From: Rhodeus uyekii
Lineage: Eukaryota; Chordata; Actinopteri; Cypriniformes; Acheilognathidae
DNA length: 64,000 bases
Assembly: GCA_037043235.1 (NCBI GenBank)
Contig: JAWRVZ010000054.1
Span: forward strand, 4,006,501-4,070,500
Direction of reading: 5' to 3'
In this document: positions 48,001 to 59,276 of the stretch, in pieces
Numbering within the stretch: the stretch's first letter is position 1
Layout: every line of letters begins with the position of its first letter
Translations under genes and position numbers: made by a program
The notes under the pieces: model-generated
The model's database searches: none
What the model was told of the DNA's origin: nothing
What the model saw: the letters and a program-made list of their open reading frames with translations, nothing else

Positions 48001-51000
48001 TGACCACAAAATCTTTGAAAGCAAAGAAATTAGGACATAAATATTAGGATGTTGTGAATGTACTGCTGTTCTGTAAAATATAACTTTTTTTTTAATGTAA
48101 ATTGACTGGTATTACTAATTATTATTGAAGTAGTAGTGTGTAGTGATAATGAGAGAAATCCTATTCCATATTCTTTCTTTTTGGTCTTGACTAACCACAG
48201 GCTTTCAGTTTTGTTGCAAGCGGATAATATGAATCAACTTTTTGTTTTAAGATTATCTTGGAGAACTATGCGTACCCTGGAGTCATGTTGATTGGTACAG
48301 ACTCCCACACCCCTAATGGTGGTGGTCTAGGCTGCATCTGCATTGGAGTTGGTGGAGCTGATGCTGTTGATGTCATGGCAGGCATCCCCTGGGAGCTAAA
48401 GTGTCCAAACGTAAGCTGCTATTGTCAGTTTCCATTTAACTTAACACTTACGGTCTAAAATTGGGCAATTGAAAGTGTTTATTTACAGGGTGTATCTGCT
48501 TTTCCAGGTCATTGGTGTGAAACTAACAGGCTCGTTATCTGGCTGGACCTCACCAAAAGATGTCATCCTTAAAGTTGCTGGTATTTTGACTGTGAAGGGT
48601 GGCACTGGTGCCATTGTGGAGTACCACGGACCTGGTGTGGATTCCATCTCCTGCACAGGTGAAAACTTGCTTAAGCAAAATTTGGACAGGATTAATTTTC
48701 TAAAGAATGTTTGAGATACAATTAATAATATTGGATGTAATTTTATATATCATTGTCAGATCGTATATCATCGTAGTAAGCATCGCAAACTTAATTTGTA
48801 ATTAATATTTATGTTGGAGTTAAAGTAGTGATCATACCTGTAGCTGCTGTTTTAGTGACCACTTTGGAATTTAACTTCCTTACTTTAGTCAACTGTTACT
48901 TTGAGCTCAAAGTATGTATCCATAATGGAAGGTCTAAATGCATAATTACAGTGCTCCAGGATGTGAAGTTATAAATTTAGCTTAGTTACAATGTTCAGCG
49001 ACGGTCATAATGAATGAGAAGCCTTGCACATTATTGTCCAGATGGAATTAGAATTCTCAGAGGATGTCAACTAGCTGACAAACATTGTCATCTTTCTTTC
49101 TATAGTTTGAGTGTAGAAAAAGTCATGTTGAATAGTACAAAGCCCCTAAAGGTACATGGTAACAGGAAAAAATATGAGTTGGGAGGAAACAATATTTCAA
49201 TGCTTTTGCGTTCAAGAAAGTTTGCATTAGTTCGCAAAACATTTTGTCAGCGAATGCAATATTTCTCGAATCGCAAAACCTTTTGTGAGAGCACAATATT
49301 TCTTGAGGGAACGCAAAATATTTTGTAGGTGGTTTTCTTTTTTTTTTTTTTTGCTGTTCTAACCAGCCATGGGCGTTACGTGACTCATAAAAACTGAAGT
49401 GGTTTTGGGTTTTCTAATCAGGAATGGCCACCATCTGTAATATGGGTGCTGAAATTGGAGCCACCACCTCTGTGTTCCCTTACAACCACCGCATGAAGAC
49501 TTACTTGGAGAAGACTGGTCGTGAAGGTAAGCAGCAGTAGTCTCTCATTAATGGATCATTCAAATGCTTCCTCAAAAGTTTGGCCTCTCATTCCACTTTT
49601 CCCTCTCAGAAATTGCTACTCTAGCAGATGAGAATAAAGATCTGCTGGTTCCTGACTCAGGTTGTCAGTATGACCAGGTGATCGAGATTAATCTAAGTGA
49701 GGTAAGAGCAGGTCAGTTAAAAGAAGTTGAATGTACCGTTACAGTAAGGTGTTAATGCGCTTACAACATGCTTTATAATACTCCCTTACAGCTGAAGCCT
49801 CACATCAATGGCCCATTTACTCCTGACCTGGCTCACCCCGTTTCAGAAATTGGGTCTGTCGCTGAGAAGAATGGCTGGCCTCTGGAAGTTAAAGTTGGTC
49901 AGTGATTTGGAGTCCACTACATTTTAATGGTCATTGATAGACTTTTTATTATTCACTAAAATGGCTCTTTGTCATGAACATTACAGGTCTGATTGGAAGC
50001 TGCACTAACTCCAGTTATGAGGACATGGGCAGAGCTGCCTCCTTGGCCAAACAAGCACTTGACAAAGGACTCAAATGCAAAGCCCAGTTTACTGTCACCC
50101 CTGGGTCTGAGCAGATTCGTGCCACAATTGAGAGAGATGGCTATGTGAGTCTGAATTGGAGAGCCCTGGGATTTTATCATTTGAAATGGCTTTATATTGG
50201 TTTTGTAAACATCCAAGTTACTTGATTTCTCTGTATTTAGTCTTACAATTAAATGTTTCTTTACCTGCAGGCCAAATTGTTGAGGGATGTTGGTGGAGTT
50301 GTCCTGGCTAATGCCTGTGGACCCTGCATTGGTCAGTGGGACAGGTAAAGTATTCAATACAGGTTTTAATTCAACTTTTTTTGTAATTCAAGATTTAATA
50401 CACTACCGTTAAAATGTTTGGAGTAATAATATCGTGTAACATTATTACAGTTGCTAAAGTATTCAATTAATTTCAGTTGATTCATTGTATTATGTGAAGA
50501 GGGAGTTCAGGGTCATATGAGAGATGTCAAAGTCAGGTGACAATGGGCATAGTTTAACATCATTATGCAAAAACATTTTGCCTTCCACAATTGACCAATC
50601 AGAATCAGGTAATTCAAATAACTGTAATAAAGCCATATCATAAGTCCATAAAATCTTTCTTTCAGACGTGACGTTAAGAAGGGTGAAAAGAACACCATTG
50701 TTACGTCATTCAACAGAAACTTCACAGCCAGAAATGACGCCAACCCTGCCACTCATGCTTTTGTCACCTCACCAGAGGTATTTTGCCGTTGACCCGCTTC
50801 CAAATTTGCCACAATCAAATCTTGCCTTTTTTTTATTGTTTCGTATCATTTGTTGTCTTTCAGATCGTCACAGCCCTTGCCATTGCAGGCACACTGAAGT
50901 TCAACCCTGAGACTGACTATCTCACAGCCCCCAACGGAGAGAAGTTTAAACTGGAGCCGCCCACAGGAGATGAGCTTCCTGCTCGTGACTTTGACCCAGG

Positions 51001-52869
51001 TGTGGACACCTACCAGCACCCACCACCTGATGGTCTTCATCTAAAAGTAGATGTTAACCCTCAGAGCAACCGCCTGCAGCTGCTCGAGCCCTTCGACAGA
51101 TGGAGTGGAAAAGACCTTGAGGACCTCCAAGTGCTCATCAAGGCAAGTTTTAGTCATGGATGTTTGAAATTCTGGATTTCAATATTACTCTGAATTATGC
51201 AACTCTCTTCGTCAGGTGAAAGGAAAGTGCACCACTGACCACATCAGTGCTGCCGGACCCTGGCTTAAGTTCCGTGGACACCTCGATAACATTTCCAATA
51301 ACCTTCTCATTGGTGCCGTTAATATTGAGAACGATGCAGTCAATAAAATTCGCAACCTTCTGACTGGAGAGTTCGGTGGCGTCCCAGATGTTGCCCGCCA
51401 TTACAAAGTAACGGCTTCTTTCTTTTTGTGTGTGTCATTTATGCTTCCTGCATATTGAAAGCATTGACACTCATTTCTGGATGTTCGGTAACTTCCCTCT
51501 TGCAGAAGCACAATATTTCATGGGTAGTTGTAGGAGATGAGAACTACGGTGAGGGTTCCAGCAGAGAGCATGCAGCTCTGGAACCCAGACATCTAGGAGG
51601 GAGAGCCATCATTGTGAAAAGCTTCGCTAGAATCCATGGTAAGTGAGTTTGAAACCAAATACATTTGTTTTTTTTTTAAGCTAAACATCTCATTTAGCTA
51701 TTGATTAATCGATTGTTGTGACTGTCAACAGAAACTAACTTGAAGAAACAGGGCCTGCTGCCCCTCACCTTCTCCAATCCTGCTGATTATGACAAAATCC
51801 GCCCAGATGATAAAATCTCTATTGTAGGGCTTAAGACCTTTGCCCCTGGAAAGGTAAGACATATGCTCTTAAACCGTTTGTAGTTTATATGCATCTTTCC
51901 TAGTTTGTGTTAAGCCTGGCCCAAACTTTTTAATGTCTTATCTGATTTTCAAAATGTAAGTGACCACAAACATGTGACACTTTTGCTCCTGTAGTGTGTG
52001 GAGTGACGCGACCAAGACGGTGCACCATACACTAACAGATTCCATTCACAAACAACCAGATTCTCTACTATGAGCACGAGAAATCTCGCAAAATCTCTCT
52101 TGGTTAAATGTAACTTTAGGGTAAACTATCATGGTGCATGACAAGCAAGAAAAATGAGTTTGCACTGCTTTTTACAGAAAATTTGTGAGTGGGAGGAAAA
52201 GGTTTGGATTAAGTCGCGTCATGCTTCTGTCAGCTTGTTTTCTAATTTGGTATAAATTTGTTCTACATGAGTCTATAGAGTGTGTGTCTGTCCTCTGGTT
52301 GCCCCCACGCAACAGGGTTTCTGATCGTAAATAAACATCTTGGATATTTACGATTTGAAATCGGTGTGACCCTAATGTTCTTCTGAGCAGATTCAATCAT
52401 TAACACCTTACAACACAGGAAAACTTTTGTCCTAAGTTTGTCAGAAGCTGAGAATTGGGACCAAAATTGGCCAGGTTATCTTGTAGTGTGTGGGTGTCTT
52501 TAGTCTCAGGATGTCGTATGTTCTGTAAATGAGCTTTTTTTGTCATTTGAACCACTTTGACCTTTTTAAGTTAATATTTTAAAGCACATTTGCATGTTAA
52601 AGGTCATGTGACGCACATATAAAAAATAAAATTTGTATATAAAATATTTGAGTGTCTTTAAAACAATTTGTATAATTTCATAGTGCTTTATCTTACAAAT
52701 TCCATAATGTTTTTTTATTTATTGTTCCTATTAGCCCCTTAATGCCGTCATCAAGCACATTGATGGAAGCTCGGAAACTATCGAGTTGAACCACACCTTC
52801 AACGAAACCCAGATTGAATGGTTCAAGGCAGGCTCCGCCCTCAACAGAATGAAAGAGCTACAGAAATGA
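44410..52869 (+). CDS. aco2: Aconitate hydratase, mitochondrial
   Basis: Seventeen exons: 44410-44445, 45560-45702, 45873-46131, 46614-46706, 48252-48410, 48508-48658, 49422-49526, 49610-49701, 49792-49897, 49987-50144, 50271-50344, 50666-50777, 50864-51142, 51216-51407, 51506-51638, 51732-51853 and 52735-52869. They encode 782 residues (human 780). It isomerises citrate to isocitrate in the TCA cycle in the matrix. An N-terminal basic/hydroxylated presequence (MATYCLTVTRLQLALGQGAR) fits mitochondrial import. The [4Fe-4S] ligands are Cys387 (GLIGSCTNSS), Cys450 and Cys453 (ANACGPCIGQWDR). TDSHTPNGGG (193-202) and DENYGEGSSREHAALEPRHL are active-site segments. Intron 13 is GC-AG. An IRE overlaps the start. 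Residue 205 is Cys where I expect Gly (GGGLGCICIG). Confidence 0.98.
45012..45084. repeat. (TA)n microsatellite, aco2 intron 1
   Basis: About 36 uninterrupted TA units. Likely length-polymorphic and able to extrude cruciform structure. Confidence 0.97.
46195..46493. mobile_element. Hairpin MITE in aco2 intron 3
   Basis: The left arm (TCGTTCCAAACCTGTATGAA ... ACACAAAAGATGATATTTTG ... ACATTGACTTCCATTGTATG) is mirrored by the right arm (ATATGGAAGTCAATGGAGAA ... AAAATATCATCTTTTGTGTA ... TCATACAGGTTTGGAACAAC). It ends GGGCGAGCTATCCCTTTAG. The left terminus is eroded. The arms could fold into a long hairpin in the pre-mRNA. Confidence 0.75.
46707..48251 (+). other. aco2 intron 4
   Basis: A 1.5 kb intron without exons. 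Patches such as AATAAATAAAGAGTTGGCAA suggest old transposon sequence, but I could not assign a family. Confidence 0.5.
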
Positions 52870-53830
52870 GTGTGATTGGCCGTAATTATACATGTATGGA
52901 AGGGGGAGGGGTAATGCATCAAACAGGAGGCTTGGTATGTGTATAAAAGTTGAAATGCTAAATGTTATTATGAACTTAAGTATTCACAAAACGTTTTCAA
53001 TACTGTTCCACATAGACAAGTCATTTTCAATACACAAACTTCTCAAAGCTATATAATATTACAGGGCAGATATAAAAAATGTATGTTAGCAACTGTAAGT
53101 GTAATGCCTATAAATTTCAAGCTGGTTCTGTTTAATACAGAGTGGAGAAATTTAAAAACTGTAGTGGGAGACACCAGAGTTTAATTCATTAAATCATCCA
53201 AATATCTGTGCAACTGTTGACTGAACTGTAATGAGATGCTTGTGAATTATCGGATCTATTGATGGAGTGATATGATTCTAACACATGATTTTCTTATTCA
53301 TGCAAGCTTGAACCAGTTTTTGTTCATGTAGCTGTTTTTACTGTGAGTCAGAGTGACTTGTCTATGCCTATTCTTCAAACCTTGGCAGATCTTGTCATGC
53401 ACAACACCAAAATCTATCAAATGTGTCTGTACCGAATGCACAACAGGTCAGGTCTATTAATCTTTTAAACATAATGCTTATTTATGAACATTTGCAAAGA
53501 TTCTCGAATGTGTGTTATCTCTTGAGCATCTTTCCTGTATATTCGAGTGCCCTTTTTTGTAGGGTTATTTTTCCCCTTTTCTTTCATACAGAGATGTACT
53601 CATGTCAAAGCAGTGACATCATCACTCTGACAAGCAGACTATAGCAACCAAGTTGTAAATCACTAGCTTTGTCTGACTCAACATGTTTGTGCTCATCAGA
53701 TGAACTTACTGCTGCTTGTAACAAACACAGCCCCTTGGTTATAACTCCATTATTTTCTTTCTTTCTTTTGTTGTTCTTGAAGGAAAGAATGTTGCTCAGA
53801 CACAGTGGATTCTAAAATAAAAGTCATTTC
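52870..53830 (+). other. aco2 3' UTR
   Basis: AT-rich, with no exon; AATAAA at 53816-53821 is the likely poly(A) signal. POLR3H, the human neighbour between ACO2 and CSDC2, is not seen here or downstream. Confidence 0.5.
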
Positions 53831-54369
53831 AAATAATTCAGTCTTTGTTAATGTATTAGACTCATGCCTCTCTTTTTGCAACATATACACATTATATTGG
53901 AAAACAAAATGTAGTACTATTGAGGTTTTCGGTGTTAAATGTTATGGACCCCTAAATGTGATCATCTTTGTTCAGAGGGAACCCTATTCTTAAATTTAAG
54001 TTTATTTTTTTATTATAAATGTGTAAAATAGTATTTTGAAACCATTTAAGATACTATTAAATCGTTATATTGCTGGTTCATTCTTTCTATATTACTCTCT
54101 CTTTTATTTAATTCTATTTTTGATTTTATTTTTGCGTTTCTTTATTTTTCTACGCACCCACTAGCACTCCCTTGCGGGCGTGGTCCCGGGACCCTAGTTT
54201 GGAAACCCCCAACTACATTAGCCTATAAGATTATAAGTGATCACATTCGTAATCCCTCAATCTAATCCAGTATTGGTCTTTAAAGACTGTTGACGGAAAA
54301 AATATTGCAATACATTTATGATGAAACATGAACGTCAAGCCCTATATAACGCATCACATCTACAGCGCG
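53831..54369. other. Intergenic, aco2-csdc2
   Basis: No gene seen. CCCACTAGCACTCCCTTGCG and GGTCCCGGGACCCTAG at 54158-54197 form a small GC-rich patch with the palindrome GGTCCCGGGACC. Confidence 0.4.
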
Positions 54370-54713
54370 ACGCGTCAAAACATGGACGCGCGTGATGAGC
54401 CTCTGATTGGACGGCTATAGGATGACGTCAGGATTCTGCCGCTTGCAGTGTGGTGTTGCTGATTATAATTGGAGCGTTTTTGTTTTGTCGCGTCGCGTCT
54501 CTCGCGTTCAATTTAGATGGGGTGTCCCTCCCTCTCCGCCCGTAACCTCGTTTATTGTGCGCTGCGCAGGGGTCCATTGAGTCGAATATGTGGACCACAA
54601 ATGATAGGCATTAATAGTGGATTCTAGTGTAGCTATGTAGATAAATTTGGCTCCGCAGCGCTCGCGATATCAACACAGATTGGTATCCACTACAACGTAC
54701 AGTACGGTAAGAA
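54370..54713 (+). promoter_or_regulatory. csdc2 promoter and 5' non-coding exon
   Basis: A CpG-dense stretch with ATTGG at 54407-54411 and a perfect CRE, TGACGTCA, at 54423-54430. A donor-like CGTACAGTACGGTAAGAAT near 54700-54717 would end a 5' non-coding exon that splices to the acceptor at 55275-55276. The transcription start is not defined. Confidence 0.5.
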
Positions 54714-55310
54714 TTTCATCATCATGCTATTGTATTCTCATGTCCTCTTATATTGCCGTCGATTACGCTTTTACTGTTATGGTGTCAGGTGCTGTGCTCT
54801 CCAGAAGCTGAGAGTAATTCCTCGACGTTTGTCAACATCCTGCTTTGTTGAGCTCGGGTTGATAGTATGGTAGTAAAGTGCACGTACTCGCGGTTTAATC
54901 ACAGTCACTGTAGATTAGGCTGGACGGGAGTCTGCGGTACACAGATGCTTGGCCTTTCGTAGACTGCAGGGGAGAAGCCAGTGGTGCATTGGAAAACAAT
55001 GAAATGGAAACAGTTTGATGGTGGAAACGGTCTCTAGTAAAAAGATCTGATGTGATCTTGATGCAGCTGCTGCACCCAGATTTGAGTGCAGAGAAGACAA
55101 CAAAACACACATTAAAGGCAGATTAAATCAGACTGGATGGATATTTAAAGGAAATAATTCAATGTTTTATGTCATTCATATAAATATAGCTATGTGTGTG
55201 CATATATTTACGTGTATGTGTGTGTGTGTGTGTATATATTCTCTCTCAATGATTTAACCCATTTTTCAAACCACAGAGGCCTCATCTCATCTCCAGTGAA
55301 CTTCACACCA

Positions 55311-56786
55311 ATGGCTGATTCAGACAGCACATCTACATCTGATCGAAAGCTGAACTGCCCACATACACCCGTCTCACTTTCATTACCTTTCTTGAGGGAG
55401 GGCAGTAATGTCTTGGAGAGGAAACCTCCTCAGACAGGGGAACCTCTTAGTCCACTGCCAACCAAACGCACACGCACCTATTCAGCGTGAGTACATATGC
55501 TAACAGTGTCAAAATATTGAATGATTTTTATATGTTGTTTCACTTTAATGTTGTTGATGGGTATATTTTACCAAAGTTTACACTTTTCTGTTTTGTTCTT
55601 CAGTAGAGTAGAGAGTGAAAACATAATGTAATAAATTTATAGCAAAATAAATGAAATAATAAAAAAAGAAAATAAATTTTGTGACCATTAGGACATCAAT
55701 GCAAAAAATGTTTCTTGTTAATAATTAGTTTTTTCATATTTGTTATTATTATTTGAATTTAATAAAAACTATTTATATAATATTTAATATTTATAAATAG
55801 TATACATATTCACATTATTTATAATATGTATGCTAATATTTTATAAATATTTGTTACAGTTAATATTTAATTGCATGTTTATTATTAAACATAAAATATG
55901 ATGCATTTTAGGTTTTTATTGTTGTAATATAATGATTATTTAGTATTGTTAAACATGTTCTCTGTTTGAGAACAGTCTGCCATGTTAGGCTAGGCAGATG
56001 AAGATGAAGGAGTGGTGAGAGGTAAATCTTAATATCAGCCAGTTTAACTTTATTAATAAACAAAGCAGATAAGCAAGCAAACATGAATTGCAGTACTACA
56101 AAAACATAACTACTTTGGCTTCAACTCAGAGACAATAAAGGACAATGGTCAGAACTGAACTCAGGGTTTAAATACACAAGATAATGATGAAATATAAACC
56201 TGGCACAGACACAAAATATATAAAAATAAATAACTGTTCTTGTATTGAAAAACTGTATAGAGAATAAATGGATATATTAGGGGGGAAAAATAGTATTGGT
56301 GCACCCAATATACTATTGTGTTCATTTCACAAATTAAAGAGATGATTTGCTCTTCTTATTTACGAAAAGGAATCATGTTAGTTGATTCTAGAGCCTCTTT
56401 ACTCTGGTGTTTTGCCAGATCGGTGAGAGCCAAATCTGGACCCGTCTTCAAGGGAATTTGCAAGGACTTCTCAAGATCACAAGGTCATGGATTCATTCGC
56501 CCCTCACATGGAGGAGAAGACATATTTGTTCACATCTCTGAGTAAGTGAATATAAAAAATATAATTATAGAAACATACAATATAAAAAAATCATTGTTTA
56601 ACCATCTTTTTCTTTTTATCTAGTATCGAGGGTGAATATGTGCCAATGGAGGGGGATGAGGTGACCTATAAAGTGTGTCCGGTTCCTCCCAAGAACATAA
56701 AGTTTCAAGCTGTTGAGGTGGTCATCACCAACCTTTCTTCCGGAAGGAAGCACGAGACCTGGTCTGGGCAAGTTATTAGCTCCTAG
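55311..56786 (+). CDS. csdc2: Cold shock domain-containing protein C2 (PIPPin)
   Basis: Three coding exons (55311-55486, 56419-56541 and 56624-56786) encode 153 residues, exactly the human length. A divergent Ser/Pro-rich N-terminus leads into the conserved SPLPTKRTRTYSA stretch. A single cold-shock domain follows (about 66-135) with the RNP-1-like SQGHGFIRP (79-87) and RNP-2-like DIFVHIS (93-99) RNA-binding motifs, then a tail ending HETWSGQVISS. The family binds mRNA 3' UTRs (for example histone H1 and H3.3 messages in brain) and is thought to repress translation. The start is the first ATG after the acceptor at 55275-55276, in a CACCAATGG context. Its place next to aco2 agrees with vertebrate synteny. 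Confidence 0.96.
55487..56418 (+). other. csdc2 intron 1, AT-rich
   Basis: Very AT-rich, with ATTTATAAATA-type low complexity at 55740-55870. No repeat family identified. Confidence 0.5.
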
Positions 56787-57200
56787 CTCACACATTCAAG
56801 CCCAGCAAAAGAATGAAGAGATAAAGGAATGTATTTAACTCGCGGTGCTCATGCTGGTGTAAAATGGTGTTGTGTGTAAGTAGGATAGGGATGGAATAGT
56901 AATTAGGGTTATGCAACTTGCTTTCTCCAGCCTGGCAAATAAGCAACAGGAAGTTGGTCAGTGGTCTGTTTTTTTGAAAAATGGTTTTGTGATGCAAGTC
57001 AGCTGGGCTTTGATATAGCGTTGGCAGAACATAACATAACTGTGAGCAGCAGTGTTGCCCTTGTCGTTTAAATGTACTTCATTATGTATTTATTTTCATT
57101 TTATGTACAAAAGCAAATTTGATTTCATTTGTGCTGTGTGTGTTCAAGTCATTTGTGTAAAACTGATTTCCTAAAATAAAAATGCACTTCAAAGGAAACT
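56787..57200 (+). other. csdc2 3' UTR
   Basis: AATAAA at 57175-57180 (CCTAAAATAAAAATGCAC) is the likely poly(A) signal about 390 bp after the stop. Confidence 0.5.
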
Positions 57201-59276
57201 TTAATTACTTAAATTGTAATTGATAGGACTGGTATTAGTTTTCTGTAAGAAAGCTACAAATCAAAGTAGTTCATTTTGTCAAGAACAATGCTTCCTATGA
57301 TAATTCTAATAAAACTTAAATAACATAATCAATCAGTGCAGTGTTATTTTTACAAATTGTGCATTTTGAGGTTGTTCTACTTTTTTAGTAAATGTAAAGG
57401 TTTTTAAATTCCACTCTGATTAGATGATGAAGATGATATGAGATATCATTTATCTATGAGAATTTGGAGATTGCAAAAATAAATGCGTAACCAGGAATTA
57501 AAATAAATGTTTAAGTAGTGAGTAAATTATTGAACATTCGTTTTTTTTTATATTTCCACTGATTACTGTATATATTTTAAATGTTCATATTGGCCTATAT
57601 AAAATGACTAACTAAATACACACATTATACTCTATTATCCAGTGTCAAAAGTGGATAAAGTGGACTTACAAAAGTCAAAGTATACCTATTATATAAATGT
57701 TGAGATGTGAAGTATTGCCATTTATTAGTTATTTAGGTGACTTGTGCAGAGATGTCCACTAGAGAGAGCAGTACATCATGAGAACTAGAGATTGTGGTTG
57801 TGTGGAAATCATTAAATTGTAAAAGAAGAAATGAGCAGAAAATCTCATTATAAAGACATTATGTGAACTGCACTACACATGAAACATAATGGACTATTTA
57901 TATTTTTAAAAAAGCTATAAAAGGATAGTAAAATGTTAATTCACACAGTTTACTTTTTTATCATTTACATTTTATATACATTACATTTTATAGTGCACCC
58001 CGAGCTCATAAACCAGCAACTAGCTAAGGTAAGAAACAAAGAAACACTCACAGTATATAATTACACATTAATATATGTGCAGTGAATGAAAGTGAGCAAG
58101 AGAAGAGAGAACAACTGGGAAAAACTAGAGATGATTTATGATGTCTGCTTATGTCATATGGTCGAGATTAAAATAAGATTTACCTCTCAAAAGTCATAAA
58201 TGAAACTGAACCGTAAATATATGAAGTGGTAAAACTATTGTTTGAAATTATAAATCATTACCGGGGCAAAGCACATTGTACATAAACGTGTTGGAAAGGA
58301 ATGTCTACGCACAACATATTAAGCATATTGTGACATTCAAGTACATTTAACAAGAAAAAAGATGATATTAACAACGTTTATTGCCTATAAGTAGAAAGAC
58401 AACCAACAATTTTTAGTATACCGCTGTACACCAAGTACACAGTCTTGGGTTTCATTTATGTATTAAACTGTATAACTTACATACAACTTCTGTATTTTTT
58501 TTTAATGATATACATTCATTAGGCCTAACATAAAAATACAGCCTAGACATCATAATCATAATAATAATACTTACGCACAACGAATCATAACATGCATCAC
58601 TGATGCAGTAATTTATGTATTATCCTCCTCTTACCTGGGAAAACAAACAGGGCAGGTGCTTCATTCTGATTGCTTTTATGACGGCTCCATTCATCACAGA
58701 CGATAGCTTTATGGCTCAACCTTTGTCCTTCAGTCCTCTTTTCACCGTCCTAAACATGTCGTCTTCTCTGTGAGCTAGTGCACTAGATTCTGCTTCATTT
58801 GCTTTAATAGAAATTTGATTACTTACCCATATAAACATACTGTATGTGAATTAGAGTAGAATATTACGCCTAAACTCTCGCGTTGACTGTCCCTGTGTGA
58901 GCTAATCTTGTGAACTTGCAATCTAGACAAAAAAAAAAAGAAGCTTCCTGTAAGTGCTGTCTTTCTAGGCAGCTCAGTAGGTTTTGGGACGCGGCCACTG
59001 ACTATGTTGTTCATTAACACGTTCAGCTGAGAGCAAAGTGATCAATCAGTGTGAAAGTGTACCTGTCTAGGACAACAGAACAGCTTGGATTAAACAACCT
59101 TATTGGTTGTTCCTTTACGTTTTCCATTCTCGGGATATACTTAGAAATATGATAAAGTCTGCAGGATATAACTGGACAACTACAAACTACTTTGAACTGA
59201 AACATAATGAAAATCAGTTCTAACTAAACATTGGGCTGAGAGGCGGCGTCTTTTTCTTTCTTCTTAACATTCGAAT
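57201..59276. other. csdc2-gucy2c intergenic region
   Basis: No gene seen. Near the gucy2c start there are HNF1 half-site-like GTTCATTAAC (59009-59018) and HNF4-like GAGCAAAGTG (59031-59040) sequences; mammalian GUCY2C is an intestinal gene driven by HNF4/CDX2, so these are candidate sites only. Confidence 0.4.

Noticed and set aside
49956..50357. 133-codon minus-strand frame
   Set aside because: Exact antisense shadow of aco2 exons 10 and 11.
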